From contig OZ007511.1 of assembly GCA_963931865.1 (NCBI GenBank), forward strand, positions 7,930,344 through 7,994,343: a DNA stretch of 64,000 nt, in the 5' to 3' direction. Made by a program: the position numbers and the translations under genes. Positions 23,954-36,700 of the stretch are shown piece by piece. This DNA is from Axinella damicornis. Taxonomy: Eukaryota; Porifera; Demospongiae; Axinellida; Axinellidae. How positions within the stretch are numbered: the stretch's first letter is position 1; each line of letters opens with the position of its first letter. The notes beneath the pieces are model-generated. The model made no database searches, had not been told where the DNA came from, and saw only the letters and a list, made by a program, of their open reading frames with translations.

Positions 23954-24890
23954 GGTAGTAAACATGGGTACCGCAATCTCCGAAACCAAGTTGATGGATA
24001 AATGGGCAGCATCAAAGCGTACACAAGTTTCAGCAATACTTTGCATCAAACTGCTCCCTCTGCTTGAAAATGCCCTAAAACTCAATTTTAAGGCCCTCTA
24101 CGAAACTGAAAATTTGGACCCTCTCCAAGGCCCCACCCACACTCTGACCCCATCATCAATACACACACAAAACAGGCCCCAAAACTACGGATGGATTTAC
24201 CACCTGCTCTCCTCACTTGCAGGCTACAGCCCAAAACTCACTGCCACCCTCAAAAACAGAGGTTTGGCTACCCTAGGCTTTCAAAAAAAATTCCACGCAC
24301 ACCAACTAAAACCGACTCAAGCCAAGGCCAGTTTCCAAAAGGTCAACCTACCCCCTGCAAAAATAGGGATGCTTTTCCACGTTCACCTCTCGGTTACCGA
24401 GTTTTGGCCACACATCTACTCCCTCTCACCAGCCCAGTCCAGCTACCAAACCAGCCAAATTCGCCCTAACACGAAAATGGGCGGGGCCTGTAATGCCGAA
24501 AGGTCAACTCTCTAGAGTACCTTGGCCAGGGAGCTGTCGGAGGCTGTTCACTTTCCAGGCTGTTCTTCGGCCACTTCAGCAGACCCACAAACATTCCTGC
24601 TCACTCCACCTAGCTATTCACACACAGATAGCCCATCGCCACATTCAATCAGCTAGAATAGCTTCAAACAAATCTTCAAAGTACCGCACGGCCACATCAG
24701 AGTACCGATTTGAAACTCGAAAGGGCCGCTAGCCGCATCAAAGAAAGAAGCCCCCCTTGTTTATTCCGGTTGCCGCCATGGGAAAACGTAAACAGATGAA
24801 TAACTCTAAATAACCGTATGCAAGTGACGTCATCTCATTAATTATTCATGAGCAAAATTGCGCGATTTCGCCGATGCCGTGCTTCCTACC
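23954..24890 (+). mobile_element. TTAA-flanked non-autonomous element, copy 2
   Basis: TTAA at 23950-23953 and 24891-24894. It is nearly identical to copy 1 (differences include AATAGCTTCAAAC versus AATTCAAAA before AAATCTTCAAAG). The flanks differ from those of copy 1, so it is an independent insertion and not a segmental duplicate. Confidence 0.85.
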
Positions 24891-25346
24891 TTAAGTGGAA
24901 CCCACTTCCAGAATAGCCACACTTCTGGGAAAGTCCCTAATGAGAAGTGGCCTAACGTTTTGAGAAGAGTGTTTCATTGTTAGCCACTTGGACCACTTAC
25001 CTCAAGTAGCCATACCATTATTATGCAGTGGCTATATCATCCATTGCCACAATCCAATACTCTGTCAGGAACATCAAAGCACTAATGCTATATCATTGAG
25101 AGGGTATAGTGTCCAGTATTACCGCACAACTATTTTGTTCGCTCCCAACCTGACTATACATGAAGCACACTACCAGCTGTATTAGTGTGACCTGTTCTTG
25201 CAGGTATGCACTGAGCACATACACTACTTTATTAATGTGACATGTTTCCTGCAGGTATGCACAACTAATGCTGCATGGTTGCAATATGCTGTGGGAGGAC
25301 ATCAATGAGGTATGTGTGCTATATATAGTTGTCTCACACTTCTTAA

Positions 25347-25756
25347 GGTTATATACGGGATACTTGTGGGCGCGCCGTGCGAAATGTATTGGAAAATGTA
25401 TACCTTAATTTCTCTAACCAAAAGTCTCTTGTATGAAGAGCGTGAGCAACTTGATTCTAGCGGTGGAGGTGTGCTGTCACAGGGCGCAGGGCATGATGGA
25501 ACCTTTTTTTGATTGCATAATCCTTGGCAAATTTATCGGCCATCTCGCCCGAAAAAGATGGCATTTTGGTGAACTGAACTGCTCATTTTTGCATGGCTAT
25601 ACAGCGTATCCGTAAAAACTTCCGTCATGCCCTGCACCTTGTGACAGCGCACCTCCACCACCAGAATGTTGCTCACGCAAGAGATTTTTGGTTAGAGAAA
25701 TTAAATATACTTTTCCTATACATTTCACACAGCCCGCGCACGAGTATCCAGTAACC
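25347..25756. mobile_element. Fold-back MITE flanked by TTAA
   Basis: TTAA lies at 25343-25346 and 25757-25760. The two halves are inverted copies along most of their length. For example, GCAGGGCATGATGGAA pairs with TTCCGTCATGCCCTGC, and the GTGAGCAAC arm pairs with GTTGCTCAC. Related fragments lie at 15853-15949 and 16450-16732. Confidence 0.8.
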
Positions 25757-25769
25757 TTAATTCAGACTG

Positions 25770-25991
25770 TTGAGAGAAAACGCCCCTTTCCTTGATATCA
25801 CAGTCATCCTAACGTCAACATTGATCTGTACACAAATTAAGCCTTCAGACCCTCGCCGATACCACTCCCCAATGAGATTGTTGAGAGAAAACGCCCCTTT
25901 CCTTGATATCACAGTCATCGTAATGTCAACATTGATCTGTACACAAATTAAGCCTTCAGACACTCACCGATACCACTCCCAAATGAGTTCT
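25770..25991. repeat. 111-bp tandem duplication (two copies)
   Basis: TTGAGAGAAAACGCCCCTTT starts at 25770 and 25881. The copies differ at a handful of positions. Confidence 0.9.
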
Positions 25992-26177
25992 CAGGATTAG
26001 TAAACTTATGTACACTGCAAGAGGGAGCGTTCTCATCTCATTTAATGTCATGGTCAATCATCTTTGCGGAGAAGCCAAATGAGTTTTCATCGCCTAGCTG
26101 TTTTGAAGGGCATCCTTGGTATATTGCCTTGGTTTGTAGTAACATTTTAACTTCAAAAGGATGTGTGTGTAATCTGT

Positions 26178-26820
26178 AGACTCAGTAGACTCGATATTCA
26201 GGGATAGAGCAGACACGAATAATATAATTATGTTAATACAAAAAATCTTCAAAATCTCTCGAAATCTAAAAAAAAAAAAGCATATAAGACTTTATGACAA
26301 TTTACAATTCATCTTCGAGTGTTTTCCTGGCCAAGAAGACTCCCAGTGTCATGAAAAACCGTCGTGAAAGTACCACATCAAGTATGCTGCTAAAGTCGCA
26401 AAATTGGTGCTTCTTCTTTCATCAGACGGGCTAGTTCAAATTTGGCTGACTCCCTCATGACGGTGTTTGCACAAAACTGCATCAAGTTCGAGGTCTGATG
26501 AGGCGCTTGAAACTACCCACTCAATACTATGGCTTCATCTGTGGCACCATTTTCTTCATTTTTGCACTTGCGTAGAGAGCAACTTTGAACTCAAAATTGT
26601 GTACTGTGTGTGGAGTGAATGCTATCAAGTATGCTGCTACAAAAATGAGTGTAAGCAAGTGTAAAATAGAAATGTATGGAAATGTAGGGACTGCAAATCA
26701 GCAAAAAGTAAGAAAACAAGCAGGGCCGATGATGGCATAACACAGTTCAGTATACAACACCCTACATATTTTTCTCATTTTACATGTATTATGTGCACGG
26801 AAAGATATGAAAGATGTGAG
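26178..26820 (+). repeat. Interspersed repeat family B, copy 1
   Basis: Shares GACTC...GACTC-type starts, TAATACAAAAAATCT, CATCTTCGAGTGTTTTC, CCAAGAAGACTCCCAG and a later AGCAAAAAGTA...CTACATAT block with the copies at 31395-31960 and 58725-59130. Confidence 0.7.
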
Positions 26821-26920
26821 GGAAGTACAATGTGCATGAAACGTGAGGTTTCCATACATAGCAGACTACTATAGTTTAGAAGCATGTGTTTTATTCCTGT
26901 GTACGTATTTTGTGTTCCAG

Positions 26921-27210
26921 ACATGAAACCCGGGATGGCACAACTGGTGAAGCTGAAGACTACGAAGGGAGAGAGGGTTAACATCATTGAATCGATTGCT
27001 CCTGTCTGGAGGAAGGTTGGGTTCCTTGATGAAATGGGACAAAAGGTTGAAGCAGAGCACAAACAGAATGGTCGCGACTTTTGCTGCCAGGAGATTTTCA
27101 AGCTATGGTTGGACAGTCAAAAAGCCACTTGGGGAAATCTGATTGAACTGTTAGTTGACTCAGAACGAAAACAACTTGCTGAACAGGTTAAAAATGCACT
27201 AGATTTGTAG
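26921..27210 (+). CDS. Last exon of a death-domain protein
   Basis: After the acceptor TTTTGTGTTCCAG (ending 26920) an open frame runs 96 codons to TAG. The sequence has the death-fold pattern of spaced hydrophobics with conserved tryptophans: WRKVGFLDEMG, then CCQEIFKLWL, then ATWGNLIELL and LAEQVKNAL at the end. Death domains form homotypic helical-bundle contacts in immune and apoptotic signalling adaptors, and C-terminal death domains are common in sponge and cnidarian proteins. The exon enters in phase 1, so upstream exons exist. They may lie in the repeat-rich DNA before 26900 but I could not identify them. It could also be an isolated gene fragment. Confidence 0.6.
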
Positions 27211-28663
27211 ATGCATGCTATTGAGCTCTTCCTATTGTATCTGGTGTCCTTAATTAAGTTTGTCAATGTTATTAAACACTTTGTTGTCACAACTTCAATA
27301 CACTGTAAACATCTCATTTTGAAACAAGAATTTTGAACCAAGATTCCTGTGTCATACATAATAATGGTAGTGCATTGGATTGTTAATTAAACCCTTTAAC
27401 TACGAATTTCTTTCCCATTTTTCATGCATTCAGCGCACAGCACCTTCGTAGGAGCTCCTCTCGATCTCACGCAACATTTGCTCCTCAGCGGCCAGACTTG
27501 GTGCGGCTAGCACACATGGAGAGACCCCTCTGGCAATACCATTAATAATATTCATGACCACCCACAAGCCCAGCAATTGGAGGTCAAAGGTGGGTGTCAG
27601 CCGGATTGTCACCCATGATCTTCCTAAACTTAATTGGACCAGATCTGACTGCTGGTACATCATACACCATCAATATCTGCATGACATTATTGTTTCTTGA
27701 GGACTGCCCTCATGCAGTTGGTCTATGAATCTCAAAAACTCTGTGGGGGCTGTGACCCCTTCCCCCGCATGCAAACCAAGGGGGGATAAAATCGGAGGGA
27801 AGCTAGTTGTTGGTTATAGATACTACTGACTGACAATAGCTGCATTTCAGCAAGGAGTCCACATGCAACTGACTTCCATATGCATGCAGGAATTACTTTT
27901 CTGCAGGAACAGAAGCTGCAGCATATAATATACATTTTGCACAACAAACAAATCCAGTAGGAATTAACTCATCGTTGAGTTTAAGATTTCTGATATCCCC
28001 TTATGTTATAGTGACGTAATCATACACCTCCGCAGAAAAGCTTGAGGAGAGTGCAGTTCCCAAGTCAACAAAGTTCACCTTTCCAGCAAGGATTGTCTGG
28101 TCTAGGTACACAGACACTTGGTCTCGAAGTCCAGATATATATGTTGACCACTCTCACCTCAATCCAAATTTGGTGTAGAGCCTATATACGATTTTCAAAT
28201 GATGACAAGATGAGGTGGGGTTGAAGAAATACCTTGTACCTCTCTGGCCTTTTGCAGCAGTTTTCAGTGTTAAAGTAAAAAAATTGTAGCTGGGTCTTAT
28301 GCTGAAATGTCTGTTTGTGCTGAGCGTGCAGGAAAGAATTTGAATTCAGTTTGTGTTTATAATGATAGCATAAAGGGTTAAAGAAACATCTCATACTTCC
28401 TGCCACTTTTGATTGAGGCCAACAAGCTGTAAGCTACCACCCTAGCTTCATTCCCAGGCCTTCTCCTGTTCCGATATATCTTGACCACAAACAAGTATAA
28501 TTATGCAGTCAAGGAAGCAGATCGGAAGAGGTCCTGCAGATGACGCTACTTCCATGTTAAGTTACAAATTTGAAACATTGTGAGTGTCTTTAATATACAG
28601 CACAACATTACTCTGATTTCTATGCTAGCAAATTACTTTTGTAGCTATCTGTTGCCAATTTAA
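27211..28663. other. Intergenic region, no confident gene
   Basis: Holds the 3' flank of the death-domain exon and the 3' flank of the minus-strand membrane gene. A partial palindromic-MITE end lies at about 28441 (CTAGCTTCATTCCCAGGCCT). A possible coding stretch on the minus strand near 28030-28160 could not be delimited. Confidence 0.4.
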
Positions 28664-29439
28664 TTACTTGTCAGTTAGCAACGTTTCACGAAGTTCATCC
28701 ATTGCTATAACTGATACTGTTTGTGGCTGAAATGTTGCTGCTGTGCTTCCATCACTGATGATTTCACCACCATTTTCAGCATTAGTACTTCCACTTCTAG
28801 ATCTGTGATCTGCTTTAGTAACGAACACAACACACTTTGCACATGCAGACGTGCCTAAATATGTCGATCTTTGCAAGTTCTTGGTAGCAGTGACATGTGA
28901 GGATTCCGATGAATACAATGAAAACACTACCAATCATGATGGTGGTCAAAACAGCTTGCTGTTCCACAACTGAAAACCCCTCTGATGATTTTAGAAAGAG
29001 AGTTGCACATGCAAAAATGCCAAGATTAAGCAAGAAGAAGGCCTCAAGTACATTCATCCATAACTTCCCTGCAATCACCCAGAACACCAGTAAAGTTATC
29101 ACAACAGCTGCTAGTGCAAAGAGGTTGATTCGAGGATCTCCTAGTGCATTGCCTCCAAATATGGTAAACAGGACAACCCGAACCAAGAAAAGTAGTCCAG
29201 TCCAAAATCTGAATTTATCTCTGTATTGTCCTTAATAGGCATCCAGTAGTGGTTTTAGTTTATTGACCCACCTCAGCAGATGATAGCTAGATCTGGCTTG
29301 GAGCCATGGAGCAAGCAGCACAAACATTGTGAAAGGAATTACATACACAACTAAAGCTACGATGCTCATCACAACTAAGGGAATGTGTGAGCCTTTCATT
29401 GTTGGTATGTTGCCATCAAGTAGCCAGACAGCTGCAGTG

Positions 29440-29480
29440 CAATGTTGTTTTAGTTATCTAAAACTGAAATAGTTTAGTTG
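29440..29480 (-). other. 41-bp insertion in the membrane-protein coding exon
   Basis: The neighbouring paralogue fragment reads GCTGCAGTGTTTCC without interruption near 37497. Here 41 bp separate GCTGCAGTG and TTTCC. The insert carries stops, breaks the frame and lacks GT-AG borders, so it is not an ordinary intron. Removing it gives TDRHGNTAAVWLLDGNIP, as expected for the family. Confidence 0.7.
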
Positions 29481-30963
29481 TTTCCATGCCTGTCAGTCAA
29501 TGTTGTAAAAGAAACTGCAGCGATGATGGTTTGTAGGAGCTTTGCATATGAAAGAAGAAATAGATCTAGAGTGGCTAAGACAGAAACAGTGTTGGAGCCA
29601 CTCAGTCTGGCAATGGTAGTGGAGTACCTACTGGAACAGATCATAAATCCAACCAGAACCCAGATGTATATTGGAAAGAGAAACTGCAGCCATGTCCTGA
29701 TGTATGCATCCATGCCTCGGAAGAGGCACACCTCCACACCCAGATCCAAGTTCAACCATGCTATAAACACACTCAGTAATGAACTGAAACCTGATTTTCC
29801 AAGTGGAAAGAAAACAGCATGATTTGCCCTTACGATGTTGGCATAAAAGATGATACCATTGAGAGTTCCTGTGGACACAGTGAGGTTACATTTCAGCATG
29901 AGTATAATGAGTGCAACTCCAGCCAGAGCAAATGGGATGAAAAGAAGAATGTAGATATTTAGTGCAGCGGCATATCAAACCCATCGTTCACTTTTTGATA
30001 AAAGCACCAAAATTGGTACACATATAGATTAATATACTGTGAACATTTTCAGATATTGAGGCATGTGAAATTGTGCCTGTGTCAGCCGTGGTGGGCGGTT
30101 TCCAAAATGGCTGCCATGTGGCGTTATTCAATGAGAATAATATAGTACTAGTACTATAATGTCTTTAATAGCACTTTTAGGGGTCTTAGGGTTCTTTTGC
30201 ATAACTTGTGACTGCCCCATCCTTGCTAGAATTATTCTGTGTTTATGTGCCACGTTACAGCAGTGATTTCCGGAAATGGACATGCATATAGAGGTCGGTT
30301 TATTAATTATAATGAACCTTTCTGGGAACAGAAACCGGCATCTTGCAGATCTAGTAGCAGGGATTCTATATAGGCTTTGAGAGGGGGGCTGCAAGATATA
30401 GGCATCTAATATGCTGCCTGCATTCCTGCAAGAAAAATGGGCTGACTGCCGGGATTCATATTAGGGGAAACATCTGGGGTACAAATTAGTATGTTTGGGG
30501 TGACAATCTTGGATTTTTAAAGTCCAAAAGGAGCCAGTGATAGCATTCAAAAGGAGATGTGTTCTCTGCATTGCTAAAAGTGGTTACAGATTTGTACCAG
30601 TCCACCCAGAGGACCTATAGCTCTGTTGGGCATGAAACAGCAGGGAAAAATATGATTGTGCGAATGCCATTAAGGCAATTGCCGGTGCAATTACAGTGCA
30701 ATGGATTATCATAAGACCATGGCATGGATAATCCTGGTGTTGTATATACGTCAAGCTGACTGCAATTTAACTGTGATGTGATGAGCCAGGCATGTGGAGT
30801 TCCTCTTGCGAAGGATCAACATGATGCTTGGTCTTTTGGGGTATTCTCTTTGACACCACAGCATTGGGAATTTGGCCTATAACAATGGGAATTTTGCCTA
30901 CTAAGGGAAACTTTCAGAATGGTTCCATACAGTTAGCATGGAAAGGCAAGGTACGTGGTGGAA

Positions 30964-31347
30964 TAGTCTCGGAACCAGACCCTTCGTGCGGGGGAGCAGG
31001 AAAGGGTCTGGGCACCATCTTACATTCGAGTTGTCCCCAGGTCGGAATGTTGACCTAACGAATCAGAAGCGTTGATTGCGAATGACGTCAGGGAAATGAT
31101 TTTTCTCCAGGCCGGCTTTCGGTCCAGTGACTAGCCATGGCGAATCGCTGTGCCGTACCGCGTTACTCGCGATTGACTGACAAAAGTCGAGGAGAGCTAC
31201 GAGCAGGTCGACTGTGATCGTACGCGTGGTATCGCATTTGATCGCTAATTACCACGCATAATTACGTTCCGTGAGGACAACTCGAATGTAGGAACGTGCC
31301 CAGACCCATTCCTCCTCCCCCGCACTAAGGGTCTGGTTCCGAGACTA
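30964..31347. mobile_element. Palindromic MITE (TAGTCTCG...CGAGACTA family) nested in the larger element
   Basis: The ends TAGTCTCGGAACCAGACCC and GGGTCTGGTTCCGAGACTA are exact inverted repeats. The 9-bp target duplication GTGGTGGAA lies at 30955-30963 and 31348-31356. At 384 bp it is the longest member seen here. Confidence 0.88.
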
Positions 31348-31394
31348 GTGGTGGAACAGGAGAAATAGTTAGAATAATTATATTCCAGGGATTA

Positions 31395-31960
31395 TCATAG
31401 AGTCGGTAGACTCTATACGTAGGGATACGACAGACACGCAATATATGCTAATACAAAAGAAATCTCTCCAAATCTCAGAAACGGTACACTTATAAGCCTT
31501 TATAACAACATACCAGTCATCTTCGAGTGTTTTCATGTCCAACAAGACTCCCAGCATTGCGAAAAACCATCGCGAATGTACCAAAGCAGGCACTCGCAAA
31601 ACGGGCAAATTGTTTTTCTTTCTTTCTTTCTTTCTTCTTCTTCTTCAGACAACTTAGCTCAACGTTGCCTCATGCAATCTCTCATGATGGTTTTCGATGA
31701 AACAGCAGCATTTTCAACCGAGCAGTGCAACATCACAACACTTTTTCACAACTTCTGTGATAATTTCAGCTCAAACATGCGCCTGCTGCTAAAAAAAAAC
31801 AAGGAATAAAAAACATTTGAAGGATGTAGGGATACCAGAACGGCAAAAAGTAGGAAACAAGGTAGGGATGATCACACAAAACAAAGTATACAATCCCCCC
31901 CCCCCCCCCCCCCCCCCCCCCACATATCTTTCTTCATTATACACGTATATGGAAAAAGAC
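31395..31960 (+). repeat. Interspersed repeat family B, copy 2
   Basis: Homologous to 26178-26820 and 58725-59130. Common words include GAGTCGGTAGACTCT (or GGTGGACTCT), CAGAAACGGTACACTTATAA, CATCTTCGAGTGTTTTCATG, GACAACTTAGCTCAACGTTG and AACAGCAGCATTTTCAACCG. A TTTC/TTC microsatellite at about 31617-31647 interrupts it. Confidence 0.75.
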
Positions 31961-32050
31961 TTGTAGGGGGGATTGTATACTTCACTGTTTTGTGTGATCA
32001 TACCTACCTTGTTTCCTTACTTTTGCCGTTCTGGTATCCCTACATCCTGT
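31825..32050. repeat. Hairpin with a poly(C) run in one arm
   Basis: GGATGTAGGGATACCAGAAC at about 31822 pairs with GTTCTGGTATCCCTACATCC at about 32028, and the intervening arms pair through TGATCACACAAAACA and GTATACAATCCCCCC. C31895-C31921 is an uninterrupted run of 27 C that pairs only partly with GGGGGG on the other side. Confidence 0.8.
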
Positions 32051-33524
32051 TACATTTTTTAATGTTTTTAGCGTCTGCTGTGTGAGGAAGCTAGGCAGTG
32101 TAAGGGTATGGATAGTATTACCACTGAAACAACCAGTGCTACCACCAACACTAGCTGAGCCACAGCATAGTGCATTTTACTTATTTTGCTGTTCATTCTG
32201 TCTTTTTATGTCAGGCAGTTGGAATGTCGTAGCCTTGCAGTTGCCTCTCTTTTTGTCAAACATATCTCCCAAACACCCACCACATCTTTGTAGCTTAGCT
32301 TACAGATAAAGAATCAAGATACACTTGGCAGCTAATCATCATACACAAAATGCTAAGGGCCTATACCAAAACCGATGCAGTACACATGAATGCCTAAGCT
32401 CAAAGTGGTGGAAAATGGAGTGTGTAGGAAATGAGCTTTGGACAAACTATGCTGACCCCCTTCTTCCAAAAGCCAGCTATATAATATAATACTACCCTAG
32501 ATCTGAGGTTTGTGGTCAGGGGTTTCATATATAATACATACAGTGGCTTGCAACTGTGGGCTTTTTCCGACTTGGAGATATTTGTGCCAACAGGTCAGCA
32601 ACATGATATTTGGCTACATGATTGCATTGTTTATTTGTGTCGACCGAACAGTTTCATGCTGGCAATATATAAGTGCATTGGGCATATAGGGGATCAATGA
32701 GTTATGTTCAGTGGTAGCCTACTGAGCAGTAAGGGATACGAAGCAAGGGCCATTACATATTTCCAACATAGGATATATAATAGACAAGGGAGAGCATTAT
32801 TGATGACCACTCCCTCCAGGCCATTGGGACTGAGAATCAGCCTATAATTATGGAGATCACAGTTTTAGAATCAGGTCAGTAACCACTGTGGCAAAGGCAT
32901 CCCATGCATGCATACATTCCACATTAATTTGTTGGGTAGAAGTGTACAAATCCATACTTGAATGGATTGGTTCACATTGTGACGGTAACGTTGTCTGCAG
33001 GTACATGCTGGCTAACCACTGCATGGACTTATCTTTCCCGTCACTGACTTTCGTACACGTGTTGTAGTATATGTATACTAGTATCACAAAACATTATGCA
33101 TCATACTCATAGGAAAGGGGAGGGGAGCCACACCCAGGATAGAGTGTCCTATTGGGGAAAGTATACATCTTCCAGTGGACAATGGTGGAAGGGCCACCAT
33201 TCCATGGATATGCAGATATGAACCTGATATCCATAGTTAGGGAGTGAAGCTGTCATGTGATCAGCAGCAAGTGAGTCATGTGATTGGAAAGCTCTCACTG
33301 CCGGCCACTGCTGCACTGCATCGTTGACCTGACTCACCTCCAATGAGCTAGCTGGTACCAATGGCCAAAAGAACAGAGTTAATTGGGAACTAGAGGTGCT
33401 CAGCAGAGCACGTACTCCGTGGGCAACTTTTATTTGACAGCTATAGGCCTACCACCGATTATTCAGCATGCACGATGAGCTAGCTAGGCCACGATTTACA
33501 GTGATGTCAGCATGCAGAATGAGT

Positions 33525-33792
33525 TGTGGCAGTAATGCTAGAAATACATGCAGGGTGTGGTCAAGTTGTATAAATTAGAAGCACGAATTTCATGCAGCTT
33601 TTCTCAACCTCTCGAGCAGATCTCTGGTCTGTGAGTTATGTAGACGCTAATATTTCTGAATTCTGACACTTCTATCCTGAAATAAGCCTTCAACAAGGCC
33701 CTCACTGCTCAAACCGCTTGGACAGATAGACAGGACAGACTGACAGACAAACTGATCACTCTACCCCCTGCTGCGCATGCGCACGGGGTAAT
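33525..33792 (+). repeat. Interspersed repeat, copy 2
   Basis: Direct copy of 21364-21632 with about 80% visible identity and small indels. Confidence 0.75.
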
Positions 33793-36700
33793 GACAGGCA
33801 ACTGATTATGGGACGCCGGACAATGGTGAACCAGGGTGGAGCTGATTATTCACAACATTAGCAACACTAGCTGTGGAGACAGCTGCAAGCTGTAGCAGTA
33901 GTAAGTATAAAGTATGGGTTATTCGATCACCCACCCACCTAGCTGTTCCCTCTTTCTTTCATATAGCCGATACTGTCCACTGCACGAGTCCTCTCTCAGT
34001 CAGGTGTTAAATTTGTGTTTCAAGTGTAGAAGAGCTTGAAGGATTGCCACTAAGAGTCATTTAAGACAACATTGCCAAATTTGGTAATGTTGCAAGTTAT
34101 GCAAAAGAACCCTAAGACCCCTAAAAGTGCTATTAAAGACATTATAGTACTATATTATTCTCGTTGAATAACGCCACATGGCGGCCATTTTGGAAACCGC
34201 CCACCACGGCTGACACAGGCACAATTTCACATGCCTCAATATCTGAAAATGTTCACAGTATATTACTCTATATGTGTACCAATTTTGGTGCTTTTATCAA
34301 AAAGTGAACGATTGGTTTGGTATGTCTGGCTATGCCGCTGCACTAATTGGAACACTGCATGCACTGAGATGTTCCAAGAGCCAGACTAAGACCAGGCTGA
34401 CAGGCTCCACACAGGACTCCACTACGGTTGAATGCACACTGCTGGTCCTGTTCATACAGGCTTATTGCGTTGTCCTTGGGCTTGCAGTAGTCAAATGGAC
34501 AGTTTGTGTGGACTACCACTTCATCAGAATAGTTTCCAATCCAAACCAGAGCTGGATGATGGATTAACTGAGTGTTAATGTTACACCTGACTCCAGGAAT
34601 CCTCAAATGTGACGCACAGTCACATTTTGGAGGGTTGTCGGACAAATTGAATCCAAGAGGGCATGGACGAAATGAGACATTCAATATTGCAAGAGGCATA
34701 TTATCATCTGTGTGCCTTTCAACTGACAGGTATAGTTGAATGGATTCTTGTGATGTTCTTACAGAGTACGTCACGTTTGCACACTTCTTGCCTAGTTCCT
34801 GTATACTTTGTTGTTCTCCCAATTCTGCTGAGTCACCAGGTGCTATCACAGTACGTACAAGTGCAGATGATGCATACCCATACTCGCCAACTATCATAAC
34901 AAGAACATGGAATATTTCTCCCCTGAAATGTGAAATTCTGACTGTAGAAGTACAGTAGTAGTAGTAACCAACACTTCCTTCAAACTGATTTCTGCCACAG
35001 AAGCATATTTTCTGAGGAGTAGCTGCTACTTCGGACTGTGTCTGTCCATGAATTTGGAAAAGTGATGAAAAGGTTTTGGAACTTGGAATCATCTTGTTCC
35101 ATAGTGGGAGTGTTTTGAGATAGCAGGAGTTGAGACAGCCTCCAAAGATGGAGTCTCCTGCCTTTCCAGCTCTATTACCCTCCATTACAACTCTAGCTTC
35201 CATCCGCGTGTGGTTGAGATTACTAGTTTGAAAGAAACAGTAGTGTCCCATTGTACACTCATCATCGGCTAGTATACCACCACCATACCGCACTGCTGTG
35301 TTGTTAACTATGTACACACTGGTGTGGGGACTCAGTATCATGGAGTTTTCACTTCTCAGTATGGTCAGCTTCGATTCATAACGTGTATCATGATGGAAAA
35401 CAAGAGCTCCACCACTGTAACCTGCATTCCTGTAAAATTCTACCTTTCCCTGGAGGTGAAATATTGAGCTAACTGCTGCAACTGAGGTACACTTGTTGTC
35501 ACTGAATGTGGAGTTCACTACTGTGATATTCATTATACAACTCAGGTAAAGTACAGTGCAGTCATATTTTCTTAGGTTATTATCAATAAACATATAATTT
35601 CTGTGAAAAGTTGTTGATACAATTGCTATTTGAAATGATGCTGAATCAACAGGAGCATCGACGTATATACTATTTCCCCCCAAATGAGCTGCATTTTGAA
35701 CAAACATAGAATGATACAGTTCAAAACTAAATAATGCCGGTGCTGCTCCACCACTCATATATACATACATTGCTGATCCATATTTGCCAATGTTATCGTG
35801 GCATATACACCGATCAATGATGATTATACTGGGACCATCTGAAATGTCCAAACCTTCAACACCAAAGTAAATTCCACCTCCATTAGCAGCAGAATTACTG
35901 TAAAGCTCCGAGTTTGCTAAATAAACTGTTAATCTTCCTGAATAATCTTCAGCAGCTTCGTAATGCCGGGCAATCTGCATCATAAAACCTCCACCCTTGC
36001 GGGTGCTTCTTCCTCCAAAAACCTTGCAATTATTTATGTGAACATTTATGTAACTATACAGTGGCATGTGAAATGAAAGAAACATATTTGCTCCAACAGA
36101 GGCAGTGTTTTTGTACATACTGCAGTTGTAGACTGTAATGTTGGCAGCTTCAACCAATGCTGAGTATCCTGAGTTAATACGTATTCCCAGACCACCTCCA
36201 TGAACTAGTGCTGATTCTAAATTTGAAGATTCAAACTGGTTTCTTCCATGAGTAAACTCTGAGTGAAGGATATGCAGATAGAATCTACGATAGTATAGGT
36301 TTGTTGCATTAGAATCCATGAGCAATGTACTGTACCTAAACATTGGACTTAAGGCTTTCCTTTCATAGTTGAAAACAGCATTTCCTCCTGCTTTAGGTAA
36401 CGTTTTGTCTGAAGGGCTTGAGTGTTGAATATCTAGGTCTACGGGTGTCTTCCAGTAATTGTTGTGGAACAGGCAGTGATTCAGTTCCGCCATCATCATG
36501 TTATACCCCAGCAGACCATACCCATAGCTTTCCATGACTGCAACATTCTCCAACACCACAGAAGAGCATTCTATGAACAACAGAGCTACCTGGACAGCAT
36601 ATCTGTGCAGTATATTGGTATGCAAATCACCCTTTACTTCCAGCCCACAACTAACGAAGTCTATGCTTGAGATCTGCAAATCATGAACTCTCCAAAACGT

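Larger units (their letters stand above)
29960..34345. mobile_element. 4.39-kb transposable element with ~250-bp inverted repeats, inserted in a coding exon
   Basis: The left end TAGTGCAGCGGCATA and right end TATGCCGCTGCACTA are inverted repeats. Diverged homology extends about 250 bp inward, to GCATAACTT at ~30210 and AAGTTATGC at ~34097. ATT is duplicated at 29957-29959 and 34346-34348. Deleting the element with one ATT restores an uninterrupted frame (CMQCSN joined to IYILLF), and the paralogue fragment at 37200-37930 shows the same region unoccupied. The interior has no long ORF. It is filled with nested repeats (30964-31347, 31395-32050, 33525-33792), so the element is non-autonomous. 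A 3-bp duplication and CACTA-like end letters do not settle the superfamily. Confidence 0.88.

Noticed and set aside
25254..25308. Exon-like piece (YAQLMLHGCNMLWEDINE) between an acceptor and a donor
   Set aside because: Its phase does not fit the death-domain exon at 26921, and no neighbouring exon supports it.
28030..28160. Possible minus-strand exon near DQTILAGKVNFVDLGTAL
   Set aside because: Open in more than one frame, with no clear splice borders and no recognised domain.
29960..34345. The interruption as an ordinary intron
   Set aside because: It has inverted terminal repeats and a 3-bp duplication, lacks GT-AG at its borders, and a paralogous copy is unoccupied.
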